From Harmothoe impar (Eukaryota > Annelida > Polychaeta > Phyllodocida > Polynoidae), in assembly GCA_947462335.1 (NCBI GenBank), contig OX381717.1:17351166-17415165 (forward strand): a DNA stretch of 64,000 nt. Reading direction: 5' to 3'. The position numbers and the translations under genes were made by a program. The notes under the pieces are model-generated. The model searched no databases, had not been told where the DNA came from, and saw only the letters and a program-made list of their open reading frames with translations. How positions within the stretch are numbered: the first letter of the stretch is position 1; the number at the start of each line of letters is the position of its first letter. This document shows positions 40,870 through 51,724 of the stretch, one piece after another.

Positions 40870-41286
40870 CACTTCTTCTTCTTCTTCTTCCGGTCACGTG
40901 ATCAATCAGGTCACTTTCGGTCACGTGATCCTCAATCAGGTCACTCACTTCCGGTTGGCCATTAGGTCATGTGACGTCACTTCCGGTCACGTGACTCATC
41001 AGGTCACTTCCGGTCACGTGATCCTAAAGTAGGTCACTTCCGGTCCCCTAAGTAGGTCATATGACGTCACTTCCGGTCCATAAGTAGGTCATATGACCTC
41101 ACTTCCGGTCACGTGACCAAATGGCGGCCTCTGATTGGCTAACTAGGTCACGTGACCTCACCACTAATCCCCTAAGTAGGTCACTTCCGGTCACGTGACC
41201 AAATGGAGGCCTCTGATTGGCTGCAGGTCGATTGAGTAATAAACAGTACTTAACTATAGTCCCGTTCCGATACATACTATACTACT
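40870..41286. repeat. right terminal inverted repeat of the Polinton-like element
   Basis: Inverse of 31867-32285. CACGTG occurs seven times (40895, 40922, 40988, 41015, 41110, 41149, 41192), usually as GGTCACGTGA next to CACTTCCGGT. CTGATTGGCT (inverse CCAAT) and TGACGTCA are also present. It ends CATACTATACTACT before CCCCCC. Confidence 0.9.
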
Positions 41287-41292
41287 CCCCCC
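41287..41292. repeat. right target-site duplication CCCCCC
   Basis: Matches 31861-31866. The sequence that follows, TTTGCCTCTATATTAGCC, continues the interrupted host repeat. Confidence 0.6.
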
Positions 41293-41377
41293 TTTGCCTC
41301 TATATTAGCCTTTACTGAAATAAAGTATTAACATAAGATGTGTCTGATAGTTTGAACCTTTCTTGAGGGCACCTGGT

Positions 41378-41490
41378 TCCTGTTAACCACCCCCTATGAC
41401 CCCCTCCACCCCACCCCCAACCTCTCCCCGAACTAATAGCCATGAAATAACCCCCCCCCCCCCCCCAGCCTCTATATTACACAGTACAAC
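41378..41490. repeat. unoccupied paralogue of the insertion target
   Basis: CTGTTAACC, CCCTATGACCCCCTCC and AATAGCCATGAAATAA, a run of 16 C, then AGCCTCTATATTACAC. The left half matches 31796-31866 and the right half matches 41287-41310. This shows the target as a C-tract in a repeat with a period of about 155 bp. Confidence 0.8.
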
Positions 41491-42627
41491 CATGAGCCCA
41501 ACCCTCCCTCCATGTGTCACAGTGCATTTTCATGGCATGTATCATGCCTGGGAGTGGGGCATGTGTGGTTAATAGAGGGGACTCACCTACAGCTGGTAGA
41601 GGGATACTGTACTTCAACTCTGGGTTCAATATTTGGTCTAATATCAAGATATGTATTCATCCATCCTCAAAGATTGATATTAGGTTCTACCAACTTACCC
41701 TTTACCCTTTATAGGGGATGGCATAGATCTACCAAGCACCAGGCCTATGTTATATTTTCATAATCTTAATATTATAGCAGCACCCTGACATGTTGCATGT
41801 ATGCCTGTCTTTGATAAAATCTGATTTTTAACATTGCAAATGAGCGGTCAGGGATACCTACCCCTCTCCATAATATAATTGCAGGGTTTATTATTGGCTT
41901 CAATAATATTTAGGGTTCATAGTATCTATTTAACATCTCAGAGAATTGAATAAAATAATTGTCTCTTGTCTTATCTCTAGGATGCTAACCATGCAGGCTT
42001 CCCCCCCTCGCCCCTCTACCATCCATCATTCTATGCATTTAACCACTTGGTTAAGGCAGAGAATCAGGGTTTCTATTTATTGTTGTACCAGGTTATCAGT
42101 GATGTTTATATTAGATCTCTGCATAACTATTATAGAATTACTATGCATAATAAGTGTAACAACATGAAGCAGTCATCTTAACTATGAATACACATTGGGT
42201 AAGGTACTAGGCATAGAATGGAGGGGGGGTCTTGACCATTGGTAGGGTTACTCAAAATAAATATATAGAGACCGTTGAAAAGGGTATTATCTATCTGATC
42301 TAAACTCATTTTAATATGTTGACAATTCAAATATATTGAGACAAAGACCTCAAAAACTTGGGTCATATTCATGCAATCACACAAATATAACCTGTAATAG
42401 TCTCTTTGGGCCCCTTATCAGTTTTCTGTTGAGGTGTGATGGTTGGAGTTCTTAGATGGGACTGAGGTAGCCCTCTTCTTATGTCTGTATAGGGTAAGGG
42501 AGGAGGTCTGTGGCCCCTCCATATCCCCCACCCCTCTTTTAAACACACCACTGTCTTACTCCCAAGACAGGCTAAGGTGTCTCTGAATGACTATTGATGT
42601 TCAAAGATCCTGACATTCTGAGTACAG
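41491..42627. other. intergenic, no gene seen
   Basis: AT-rich with short frames only. No motif supports a gene. Confidence 0.4.
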
Positions 42628-42990
42628 TATAACATAGAGGCGAGGGGGAGGGAGTTATCTCGATCGCTATCGGTGCAAGCTGAGGGTGGGGGGGGGGGAG
42701 GGTTAACAGAAACAGGGGGCCCTTCAGAACGGTTCATGATGATGTTAAATGGCAGTATAGGGACCTGATTGTAGAGCAGCAGATGCCTTCAAAATAGCTG
42801 ATTTATCAATATTTTACTATGGACGCTACCCCTCCCCAGTGGAGGAAACACCAATATGACTATAAATGCTCTCTTAGGGTCCCATATGAAGGTTTCTGAC
42901 CATTTTCATGAAGGCATGGTGCATGAGGTTTGAGTAGGAATCTGAACGCCTGAATTTTGGCTGTTTTCTCACTATTTAGTACACTAGGTT
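42628..42990 (-). repeat. second, inverted paalogue of the element's flanking repeat
   Basis: Read on the minus strand it contains GAGAAAACAGCCAAAATTCAG, then GAAAATGGTCAGAAACCTTC, TATACTGCCAT and CTCGCCTCTATGTTATAC. This follows 31480-31866 plus 41293-41310 in order and again lacks the 9.4-kb insertion. Confidence 0.75.
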
Positions 42991-43234
42991 ATATAACTAA
43001 GGGAGGGGGGGGGGCTTTTTTTTTTGGTTGACATTTGGCAATGAAGCCAAATCTGACCTAAAAAAGCTGCTGATTAAAAATTTTGATATTGCCAAATTTT
43101 CAATTTAGCCGAACAGGGTGCAACGTACCAAAATCCAAGATGGCCACCAACATATCAGAAATTCATCTCCCATTGCAAGAATATCCACATTAAAGCACTA
43201 ATAACACTACCTACCCCCCCCTAAATTAGATCCA

Positions 43235-44175
43235 GGGAATCCAGTAGTGTTATAAGTTTGTTGCTAGGATAAGCGCTTGCCTAGCAACAGCCATTTTCCG
43301 TAGCAACATACTCAAAATGTATAGAAACGAGCAGATACCTGCTTCCTAGACCACCGACAATGATACTTACCCCCTTTAAATCAGACCCAAGGAATCCAGT
43401 GGTGTTATTGGTTTGTTGCTAGGATAAGTGGTTGCCTAGCAACAGCCATTTTCCATAGTAACAGACCCAAAATGTATAAAAAACGAGCCAATATCTGCAT
43501 CCTAGACCACCAACAACAATACCTATCCCCCTAAATTGGACCCAAGGAATCTGGTGGTGTCATTGGCTCGTTGTTAGGATAAGCTGTTGCCTAGCAACAG
43601 CCATTTTCCATAGCAACAGACCCAAAATGTATAAAAACAAGCAAACACCCACATCCTAGGTCACCAAAAACAATACCTACCCTCTCTAAATTGGACCCAA
43701 GGAATCCAGTGGCGTCATTTGCTTGTTGCTATCATAAGCAATTGCCTAGCAAAAGCCATTTTCCATAGCAACAAGCCAGAAATGTATAAAAACAAGCAAT
43801 TACCTGCATCTTAGACCACCAGCAACAATACCTACCCCCCCCCATTATCGCACCCAAGGAATGGAGTGGTGTCATTAGTTTGTTGCTAGGATAAGCAGTT
43901 GCCTAGCAACAGCCATTTTCCATAGCAACAAGCCAGAAATGTATAAAAACAAGAAAACACCTGCATCCTATATTACCAACAATACCCAACCCCCTAAATT
44001 TGGCTCAAGAAATCAAGTGGTGTTATTGGTTTGTTGCTAGGACAAGCATTTGCCTAGTAATGGCCATTTTCCATAGCAACAAGAACAAAATAAATAAAAG
44101 AACAAGCAAATACCTGCATCCTAGGTCACCAACAACAATATCTCCCCCCCCCCCCTCCCCCTAAATCAAACCTAG
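43235..44175. repeat. 155-bp tandem array with X-box-like palindromes
   Basis: Six units starting near 43235, 43391, 43546, 43701, 43858 and 44009. Each carries GTTGCTAGGATAAGC, then GTTGCCTAGCAAC or a variant, GCCATTTTCCATAGCAAC, AAATGTATAAAAAC and a C-rich spacer. Exact GTTGCCTAGCAAC is found at 43431, 43586 and 43898. The right TIR carries a single inverse copy (GTTGCTAGGCAAC, 47870-47882). Confidence 0.9.
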
Positions 44176-45439
44176 GGAATGTAGTGATGTCATTTGTTTG
44201 TTTGTTTATGATCTATAGCATACCAAAAGGTTTATGATAATAGGCCAAAAGCAAGATTGTTCACCCCATTCCAATCCTACAATTCTGGCCAACTCATTTC
44301 AATTGTCAAACTAGCAATATCCATCATAATTGTCAGTCATTTTCTATAGCATGGTGTTGTTTTTTTTAAATTTAGAAATAAATAGGGGGGGAACCCCTGA
44401 ATCCGCCCCTGGGAACTGCCGAACAGCTAGAATGTGTACAGGTCAGTCTGTAAGGGGTTAGTACTGACGTGAGAGGATCGGGAGGCTTTAGTCCACCTCA
44501 GTCAGTCCTCATGTTCTTGTTACTATGCTTGTTGCTATGTAATGTGGCTGCCAAGCATGAAACAATTGAAAATATTGCAATGGTAACACTTGATCTAAGA
44601 TGTGGATCTAAAATGTTGCCAAAAACCTTTAATGCACACAAGCCAATATGGCCTGTGTCTCAAGGTCTTACACACAGTACAGAGTACAGCAGCAGCTTAT
44701 CCTTGCAATCTCTGACGTCAGCCTGTTATGTAACCTACACTTTTAGCATGCTTTTAGTAATACGGTAGTATTGTAGGGGGCACCACCATACAGTAGATTC
44801 ACCAGGTTGGTGGCCATGTCCCAAATATGGGGGAGTAGTTAGAACACTAGAAATAGTAACAGCAGCTCAGGGAGTTGCTCGAAGCTCGGGGATAGAGGGG
44901 CCTAGAGTAGACGTAGGAGTATAACTGAGAGGATACTGCAATAAACCATCAAATTGCAAGAACTTAGATTGTTGTCATTGATAACATCAACACAACACAA
45001 CATCATAACACACTGGGGCCCTGTACCTCTCCTTTTCTCAGTCTCCCGGTCACCACAGATGCTCTGGGTGTCACAAATACACATCCCGGCCTGGGACATG
45101 CTGTGACTGCTGTGCTGCTCTCTTCACAGGCCATTTACCTTCCACACAGGCCACATCCCTATGCAATGATGTCATATGTGCATTAGTATGTGCCAATAAA
45201 GATGTAAATGTTTTTTCAATAACTGATAATATTGATAAGAAATGAGTAAATTGATGAAGTCATGTTCTTCTGGCCATACCTTTGCTTCTACCAGGAGTAT
45301 CTGAAAAATTCTTTTACAGTTGCGAAGCTGAGATCATGGGCCATTACGATTCTGCCGGTGTGTCACTGTCATTTCGGCAACACTGCCATATGTAGGTGTC
45401 CTAATATTCCTTGTACTGAATCCAAAGCCATATAACCGA

Positions 45440-47837
45440 ATGTATCTTGTAACAGGACCAGATAGAAAAATTGTGGTTACTGTCGATGGAGCTTTACAAG
45501 AAAGTTGTCAAGCTGGATATTTTGATACAAAATTCACTAAAAAGTGGATCTTCAAGCCCATATTAACATCAAGAAAACAAGATGGATGGCAGTTTCATGG
45601 GTCGTTGCTCGATCACAGTGAGGCAGGTGTGCCACTAGAGCTGCTAAATCTAATTAGGTGGATGTTACAGGGAGCCAAAGCAGGAACATCTGACACTAGG
45701 ACTGCCCAACTGCAACGTTCATGCCTCAGTGTTTCAAAGACAATTATGCAAGGATGCTTGACATGCAGACAAATAGACAATCCAACCGAATCAGCATTCT
45801 GTACAATGTATGACAGTCCCTATGCTGTGGGGTTGTCCCTATACATGTACAACAACTTCAGAAGTCAAAAGGCCTTGACAATGCTACATGACTTTGGAGT
45901 GGGTGTCTCGTATGACAAAGCAACCAATATCTGTGACCAGCTTGCAATTGCTATCAAAGAGAAAATTACAAAGCATGGTGTCTATGTTCCACCTGGTTTG
46001 CTGAAGTTTAGGAGCATCCTAGACAATGTGGACAAGAAGGTCGATACTTATGATGGCAAAGGAAGTTTTCACGTAACTGCTATTGGGGTGTACCAAAGCA
46101 CTGGTAATGGTGAGCAGGTTGCATCTCCAATCAAACTGAGCAACCTTACCTCTACCACTGAAACACTGAGGGATGTTCCTCAAACTGTTGTCAAACTTCT
46201 CCCATGTGAGATTACTGGTAATCCCAGACCCAGTCACAGTCCATAAAACAACAACTACACAATACAACAACTACAAAACGACGACTTCAGTCACACTGTA
46301 GAATAAGATAACACTGTTTGGATGCTGGCAAGATATTTAGGCAGAGACCTTAGTGCCTACGATGTAGAAAACCCCTCATAAATCACGACACAACCTGAAG
46401 CAGGAGTTCAGCAAGTGCATGTGTGCTCTGGCTACAATTCTCTGCTACATAAGGATCAGCCACCTCAAAGGGACAAAGCGTTCAGTCTCCCTATAATCAA
46501 TGTGCCTCTACATGGGTGCCCACAATTTTGACAGTGTCACTGGGTCGACTTTGAGCAGAAAAAACATGCCATTGTGCTGATTTTTAGGTATATAAGAACA
46601 TAGAGAAAAATCCCTGTGGGTCAATTTTTACCCCTAATGTTCCTGTGTCCGTCGATTTTTAAAAAGGCCTAAAACGGCTGTGTTGCTGTGTTGCCCGTGT
46701 CGATTTTAACCCATGTAGAGGCACATTAATGCCATAGATATCAGAGTGGTCCACACTCATTGGACTATCTTTTGAGGTAATGCTACAGGCATTATTTGAT
46801 CTACGATTGGAGCAATTTCTCAAAGAAAATCACACTATGAATGAATCACTAAAATCACTGCTTGTGAGAAGGATGGACACATATCGGCTGCTCATTGTGA
46901 ATTCCTTGCAGATGTTTAATCCCTGAATCTTGAGATGCAACTACTTTACTTAGATGAAAGGCACAATCAGAGTGCAATGTACAGATGGGTTAAAATGTAC
47001 ATGTCCATGATGCAATTCCAAAGGGCCATTCGTTAAGCAAATTGGTTTTTGTACTTGTCAACCCTGGAGACTATGCTCAACACATTCCGGAATACCTTGC
47101 ACGTATGCAACCCTTGCAGACAAAGGAACCAGAAGTGTGGAAAGATTTCATGGATGGTTCCTTCACAGTCAATTCCTGAATGATTCCTTTCTCAAGTACT
47201 GCAGTGGATCAGGCAATGGAGCATCTTAATAAGATGACAAAAGGTCAAGGTGGAATATTTGGAATCACTTTGAACTCAGCAACCCTCTTGAAGTTTTGTC
47301 TCACGGTACCAGAGCTGACACGGCTATCAGCGGAGGCAACATAAATATATTGTGATCATTCAGGAAATGCAGTTACAAAATATCACTGTCTCTCTCAGTC
47401 TAAGGCAAAGATTGCCCTCCAGGAGAAAGCAATCAGTAAGTTGAAGAAAGTGTTGGCTCCCTGCAACATCTTTGACAATACAGAGGATACTGCATAATGG
47501 TCAACCAGTTATGGAACCCTGTTTACATGAGGAGGCGGACACACTCATAAATTATCATGCCGTGTTAGCATCACATGAGGGATATGAGATAGAAATATAT
47601 TCCCAAGACACTGATGTTCTTTTGTTGGCACTTAGGAGAGCCCCACTACTTGGTAGAGAAGCTGTAATCATCACAGGTACTGGAGAGCGTAGTCACAAAG
47701 TTAGTCTGCGTGCATTGTACCAGAAGCTTGGACTTCAAAAGTCCATGGCATTGATTAACTGGCATGCTCTGACAGGTTCACACACAACAGGACATATCCA
47801 CAGCAAAGGCACGATGTCAAGGCAGATGTTCATGTAA
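45440..47837 (+). pseudogene. decayed transposon-borne protein of unknown function
   Basis: An intact 268-codon frame (45440-46246) contains DSPYAVGLSLYMYNNFRSQK, GVGVSYDKAT and ILDNVDKKVDTYDGKGSFH. Later frames restore more of the same protein in pieces, with stops and shifts between: a segment near 47145-47330 (IPFSSTAVDQAMEHLNKMTK, then ELTRLSAEAT) and 47472-47837 (CLHEEADTLINYH, IYSQDTDVLLLAL, ALTGSHTTG). I recognise this pattern from large uncharacterised, repeat-borne proteins of marine animals. No enzymatic function can be assigned from the sequence, although the conserved acidic residues (EEAD, DTD) would suit a nuclease. It is broken and unlikely to be functional. Confidence 0.65.
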
Positions 47838-48148
47838 ACAACACAATGTTGTATGCACAGAAAATGGCTGTTGCTAGGCAACCGCTTATCCTAGCAACAA
47901 GCCAATGACACCACTGGATTCCTTGGGTCTAACTTAGGGGGGGTAGGTAATGTCATTAGTGCTTTAATGTGGATATTCTTGCAATGGGAGATGAATTTCT
48001 GATATTTTTGCGGCCGGCTTGGATTTTGGTCCGTTGCACCCTGTTTGCCTGAATTGAAAATTTGGCAATATCAAAATTTTTTATCAGCAGCTTTTTTAGG
48101 TCAGATTTCGCTCGGTTGCCAAATTTCAACTGCCCCCAAAAAAGCCCC

Positions 48149-49117
48149 TACACAAGCCAGCGTACCCAACATACTGGGGGGTGGATAAGACGAGGCAGAG
48201 GTACTTTCGCTTTGCAATGCGACCACGATATGAGTTTCCAGTAAGAACCCACCTATCCACTTTGAATCTACTGCCCAGGGGGAGGTAGTCCAGCAGGATC
48301 CAGGGACTGGCACTGTGATTGGCTGTGCAGTGCCAGTCCCTCCCAACCTACCCTACAACAGCCAAGCTGATTGGTTCAGATGGCTGCCCTTCCAATAGCC
48401 ATTCTTCCTCCCCACACTGGGTATGTGGGGGGAGAGTGAGGGAGCTTGTCCCTGGCAGGTTGGTGGGTCATGTAGGTCTCACCACACTAAAAACCCCTCT
48501 TGGGATTTTAATAGCAGTGTGGGGGTTCCCCACTAGATGGCCCTAGTGTACCTTATTTCATGTCCAGTCCTCCATGGGAGTGGCAGAGCTAGGCGGGTGC
48601 ACAAGGGTAGATATACTACAGGGGTAGTACATCTGGCTAGTAGGGAGGTGGGGGAGAGAGGGAGTTTAGGCCTATATGCTTTGGCCACATTACATCAGGG
48701 TATAGGCATATCGTGGTTTTGAACCTACTGTTCTCATCAGGCATACTTAAACGAATTAAGGTGGGTAGCTACCATGCTCGGCAGTACCCGTGGAAATAAA
48801 GGTGAGGGGACCTTTATGGCAAAGTTTTTTTTTCATTAAAAATGATACAAGTAGCTCGCCAGGTCCCTATCCAAAGGGGTATGGTCTTGGTGGGTAAACC
48901 GGGTCACAGGGGTCCTAAAAAAATGTTTTTGTGATTTCCCAAGCTTTTTGGTCCCAAATGCATAGTTTGAGCCTGTCCCTAACCGTACGACAAAATAAGC
49001 AATTAAACACCACCCCCGATTCATATATAATATGACTGTTTAGTTATAGCTGTATTGGAAAACCCACTCATGGGGGAGGGTATCTGTTTCTTACCAATGG
49101 TCTGTGTCTACATTATT
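48149..49117. other. repeat mosaic, no gene
   Basis: 48880-49020 is an inverse copy of the 31345-31450 and 63322-63430 family (GGACAGGCTCAAACTATGCA on the minus strand). The rest is unassigned, including a C-tract near 48125. Confidence 0.5.
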
Positions 49118-49492
49118 TTAAAGTGGGTATATCCGATTTTTCTTCAAATTCTAAATAATGCTTGAATGTATTCCAAACACTCTAAAAGTATCTAGTATTT
49201 AGAGAATAGATGTCAATTAAATGTCATCACTGGGTGTTAATAGGTCACAATGGGATCCAATATCCCCCAAACATGGGCTTTTCTAGTGTATTTTCAATGT
49301 GGGGAATTAAAGCGTGCACGCTTTTATTCCAAAATGACCATATTTTGGGCAATAAAATCCAATAAGAGCAAAATCAGAGGGAATTAGGGGAAATGGAATA
49401 GTTAAGAAGTCAAATATATTATTTGTGAACATTCTGACTCATTTTTAGGGAAATCTATTTTTTTGTCCACGCATCGGATGTACTAACTTTAA
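49118..49492. mobile_element. 375-bp MITE, copy 1
   Basis: Begins TTAAAGTGGGTATATCCGAT and ends ATCGGATGTACTAACTTTAA, imperfect inverted termini. Nearly identical to 49995-50367 in the same orientation. An internal AAAGCGTGCACGCTTT palindrome lies near 49302. Confidence 0.75.
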
Positions 49493-49994
49493 TATTCACT
49501 TTAAATATTATGACTGAATCCATACCATGAACATAAAAGTGTCATTAATGCTACTATATCCTGCTTGGGTGTCTACCATTCAACAAATACAAATTCTGAC
49601 TAGAATCCGTGTTTGTGAAAGATATTTATTATGGGTCAAAATGGGCAGTCACCCATTTCAATTGGAGGGCTTCCTCAATTTCAAAGACACTATTTGTGCT
49701 AGATTCCAATGCTAAGTGTTGTGAAGTGTTGATTAGAAAGTTGATTAACGTTTTGCCTTGACTTTGCTCAGATGTGGAAAATTGACAGATGCCTGTCTCA
49801 ACAAAAAACATCCTCTCAAAATATGTTTTTTGTTTCATACAGATCATCACTAATTCCACAAGTACACTTTAGGTGGCAGCATCATGCTGAGGCGGGAAAG
49901 AGTTGCACTCTCAGAAAAAAGTGACAACAGGCTCGTTCCCTCTGTCAAATCACCCACTTTTAGACTGATTTACAGGCAGAAAAGTGGCACTTTT
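49493..49994. repeat. dispersed repeat between the two MITE copies
   Basis: Diverged copy of 25190-25450 (CAAATACAAATTCTGAC, GGGTCAA.ATGGGCAGT, AGTGTTGTGAAG). The host repeat resumes after MITE copy 1, showing that the MITE inserted into it. Confidence 0.6.
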
Positions 49995-50367
49995 TTAAAG
50001 TGGGTATATCCGATTTTTCTTTAAATTCTAAATAATGCTTGAATGTATTCCAAACACTCTAAAAGTATAGTATTTAGAGAATAGATGTCAATTAAATGTC
50101 ATCATGGGGTGTTAATAGGTCACAATGGGATCCAATATCCCCCAAACATGGGCTTTTCTAGTGTATTTTCAATGTGGGGAATTAAAGCGTGCACGCTTTT
50201 ATTCCAAAATGACCATATTTTGGGCAATAAAATCCAATAAGAGCAAAATCAGAGGGAATTAGGGGAAATGGAATAGTTAAGAAGTCAAATATATTATTTG
50301 TGAACATTCTGACTCATTTTTAGGGAAATCTATTTTTTTGTCCACACATCGGATGTACTAACTTTAA
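49995..50367. mobile_element. 375-bp MITE, copy 2
   Basis: Differs from copy 1 at only a handful of positions (for example CACACATCGG versus CACGCATCGG, and a 2-bp deletion near 50069). Same orientation and same ends. Confidence 0.75.
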
Positions 50368-50564
50368 TTTACAGGAACGTTGGGAGAATCTCTTTCTCCT
50401 AGAGACTAGAGTGCAGGTTGGGGTCCCAGGGCCCCGGGCCCAGGGTGGTTGCATGTAGGGTCCGCCTGCCCTCTTTGGGCCGAAATCTTAGTGGGTTTTT
50501 TCATGTAGGCCTCCACGCGAAATCTCACCACCCTCCCCTCTGTAATTAATAAATGAACACTACC

Positions 50565-50790
50565 TTATATAAGGGAGTGCTCACTTTTTAACAACAGGGG
50601 GGGTGGTGGATTTGGGGGGGGTAGAAAATTTGGACCCCTTGGCCGGAGGGGGTAAAAAATTCAACCTGTTTTGAGGGAAAAAGCCTGCGCGTTACTATGC
50701 TACAAAGGGGCGAGAACGCGCACAATTTTCAGCCTGCCGGGGGGGGGGGGGGTAATTTCGACCCCTATAGGGGGTGGGGTGAAAAACCTA
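50565..50790. repeat. copy of the GGTCATTTTT MITE-like family, G-rich
   Basis: GGGAGTGCTCACTTTTTAAC, then AACAGGGGGGGTGGTGGATT, aligns with 3322 and 17457. The interior contains long G runs. Confidence 0.55.
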
Positions 50791-51405
50791 CCAACATAAA
50801 AAGTCTCGAGTCTAACACTAGGGAGAGATAATAATTCCCTAGTGATCCCCGATAGGCCTATAGTGGGTGATATGGTATGTTTTTATAGCCCATGTTGAGG
50901 ATAATTATGGGAAATTAGACCAACAATAGCACAATGTAGGCCTAGGCCGAATCACCTTAATAGGCAAAATAATAAGGGAAACTACACAGGCCTCTCCACC
51001 AAGCAGATCCGTTGACGGGAAACATTAATCTTTTGATAGGCATATAGGTCTACTGTACTGGTAGTCACCTTTGTTTTAATTTATATCTTTTTTTCTTGTT
51101 GTCTTTAGCCCTACAGTACCGGTACAATATATTCCTTTTTATTGCTGCTTGCCTCCAAATCTTTTAGACTAAATTAATCCTATTAAAGGTTCTATTATCC
51201 GTTTTCGAGATAGCCTTAGGTTGTGGGTCTGAGCAAATATGACTGTCGGGGGGGGGGATTTTAAATTACTCAAAAAGAGATATTGGTACCAAACCTATTA
51301 AAACAGTAAAAGATTGAACGTCGGCTTTAAATTACAAAGTAGTCAGGGTCAGGATTAACGCCGTAAGGACAGATGTCGCTAAAATATGACATTTGTCGTC
51401 ATGAT
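50791..51405. other. intergenic, no gene seen
   Basis: AT-rich sequence with GCCTAGGCC-type motifs and a short G-tract near 51250. No gene evidence. Confidence 0.4.
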
Positions 51406-51724
51406 GCACCAATGTCTCACCAACTTGGGCCAATGTTTTCGTCTCTGACCCGGTGCCATCTCTGACCGGGACACTGACTGGGTGCCGTCTCTGACCAGCC
51501 TGAATAAAAACGGGTTATTTAGGGCAGATGATGATAAAAATGGGCAACTAATTACTTGTTTAAAGAGTTATAACATCCATTAACCTTATCAGCCAAATTC
51601 TATCTACATCTGCCCTAAATAAACTGTTTCCACTCAGGCCGGTCAGAGATGGCACCCGGTCAGAGATGGCACCCGGTCAGAGACGAAAACATTGGCCCAT
51701 GCAAGTTTGTGAGACACAGCCATA
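51406..51724. mobile_element. foldback element D with iterated 17-mer termini
   Basis: AATGTCTCACCAACTTGGGC at the left faces GGCCCATGCAAGTTTGTGAG at the right. Both arms carry copies of GTCTCTGACCGGGTGCC or its inverse. Inner arm ATAAACTGTTTCCACTCAGG mirrors CCTGAATAAAAACGGGTTAT. Same family as element A. Confidence 0.75.

Larger units (their letters stand above)
31867..41286. mobile_element. Polinton/Maverick-like element, 9,420 bp, three genes
   Basis: Bounded by inverted termini of about 420 bp starting AGTAGTATAGTATG, flanked by CCCCCC on each side. AG starts and 6-bp duplications are Polinton hallmarks, as is a protein-primed-type family B polymerase. Genes: polymerase (minus), PC4-domain protein (minus) and tandem death-domain protein (plus, divergent). 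No integrase, FtsK/HerA-type ATPase, cysteine protease, major or minor capsid gene is visible, and the length is well below the usual 15-20 kb. All three frames are intact and intron-free, so the insertion looks recent. The interior is richer in G+C and CpG than the host DNA. It may be a capsid-less relative, a trans-mobilised derivative or a virus-derived insertion. Confidence 0.85.
43011..48148. mobile_element. 5.1-kb TIR transposon with decayed ORF
   Basis: Termini of about 250 bp: the left end GGGGCTTTTTTTTTTGG then CAAATCTGACCTAAAAAAGC is matched in inverse by GCTTTTTTAGGTCAGATTTC..AAAAAAGCCCC on the right, including GGGTGCAACG and AATTCATCTCCCATTGCAAG blocks. The left side carries a 155-bp tandem array. 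The interior holds the remains of one gene on the plus strand. No target duplication could be fixed because the left end borders a G-tract. It is inserted within the repeat at 42628-42990/48880-49020. The superfamily is unknown. Confidence 0.75.

Noticed and set aside
44469..44768. 99-codon frame with hydrophobic start
   Set aside because: Short, no domain, lies in the non-coding part of the TIR transposon.
49118..50367. LTR retrotransposon with direct repeats
   Set aside because: The repeats have inverted termini and the 500-bp interior is an older dispersed repeat, without PBS, PPT or coding.
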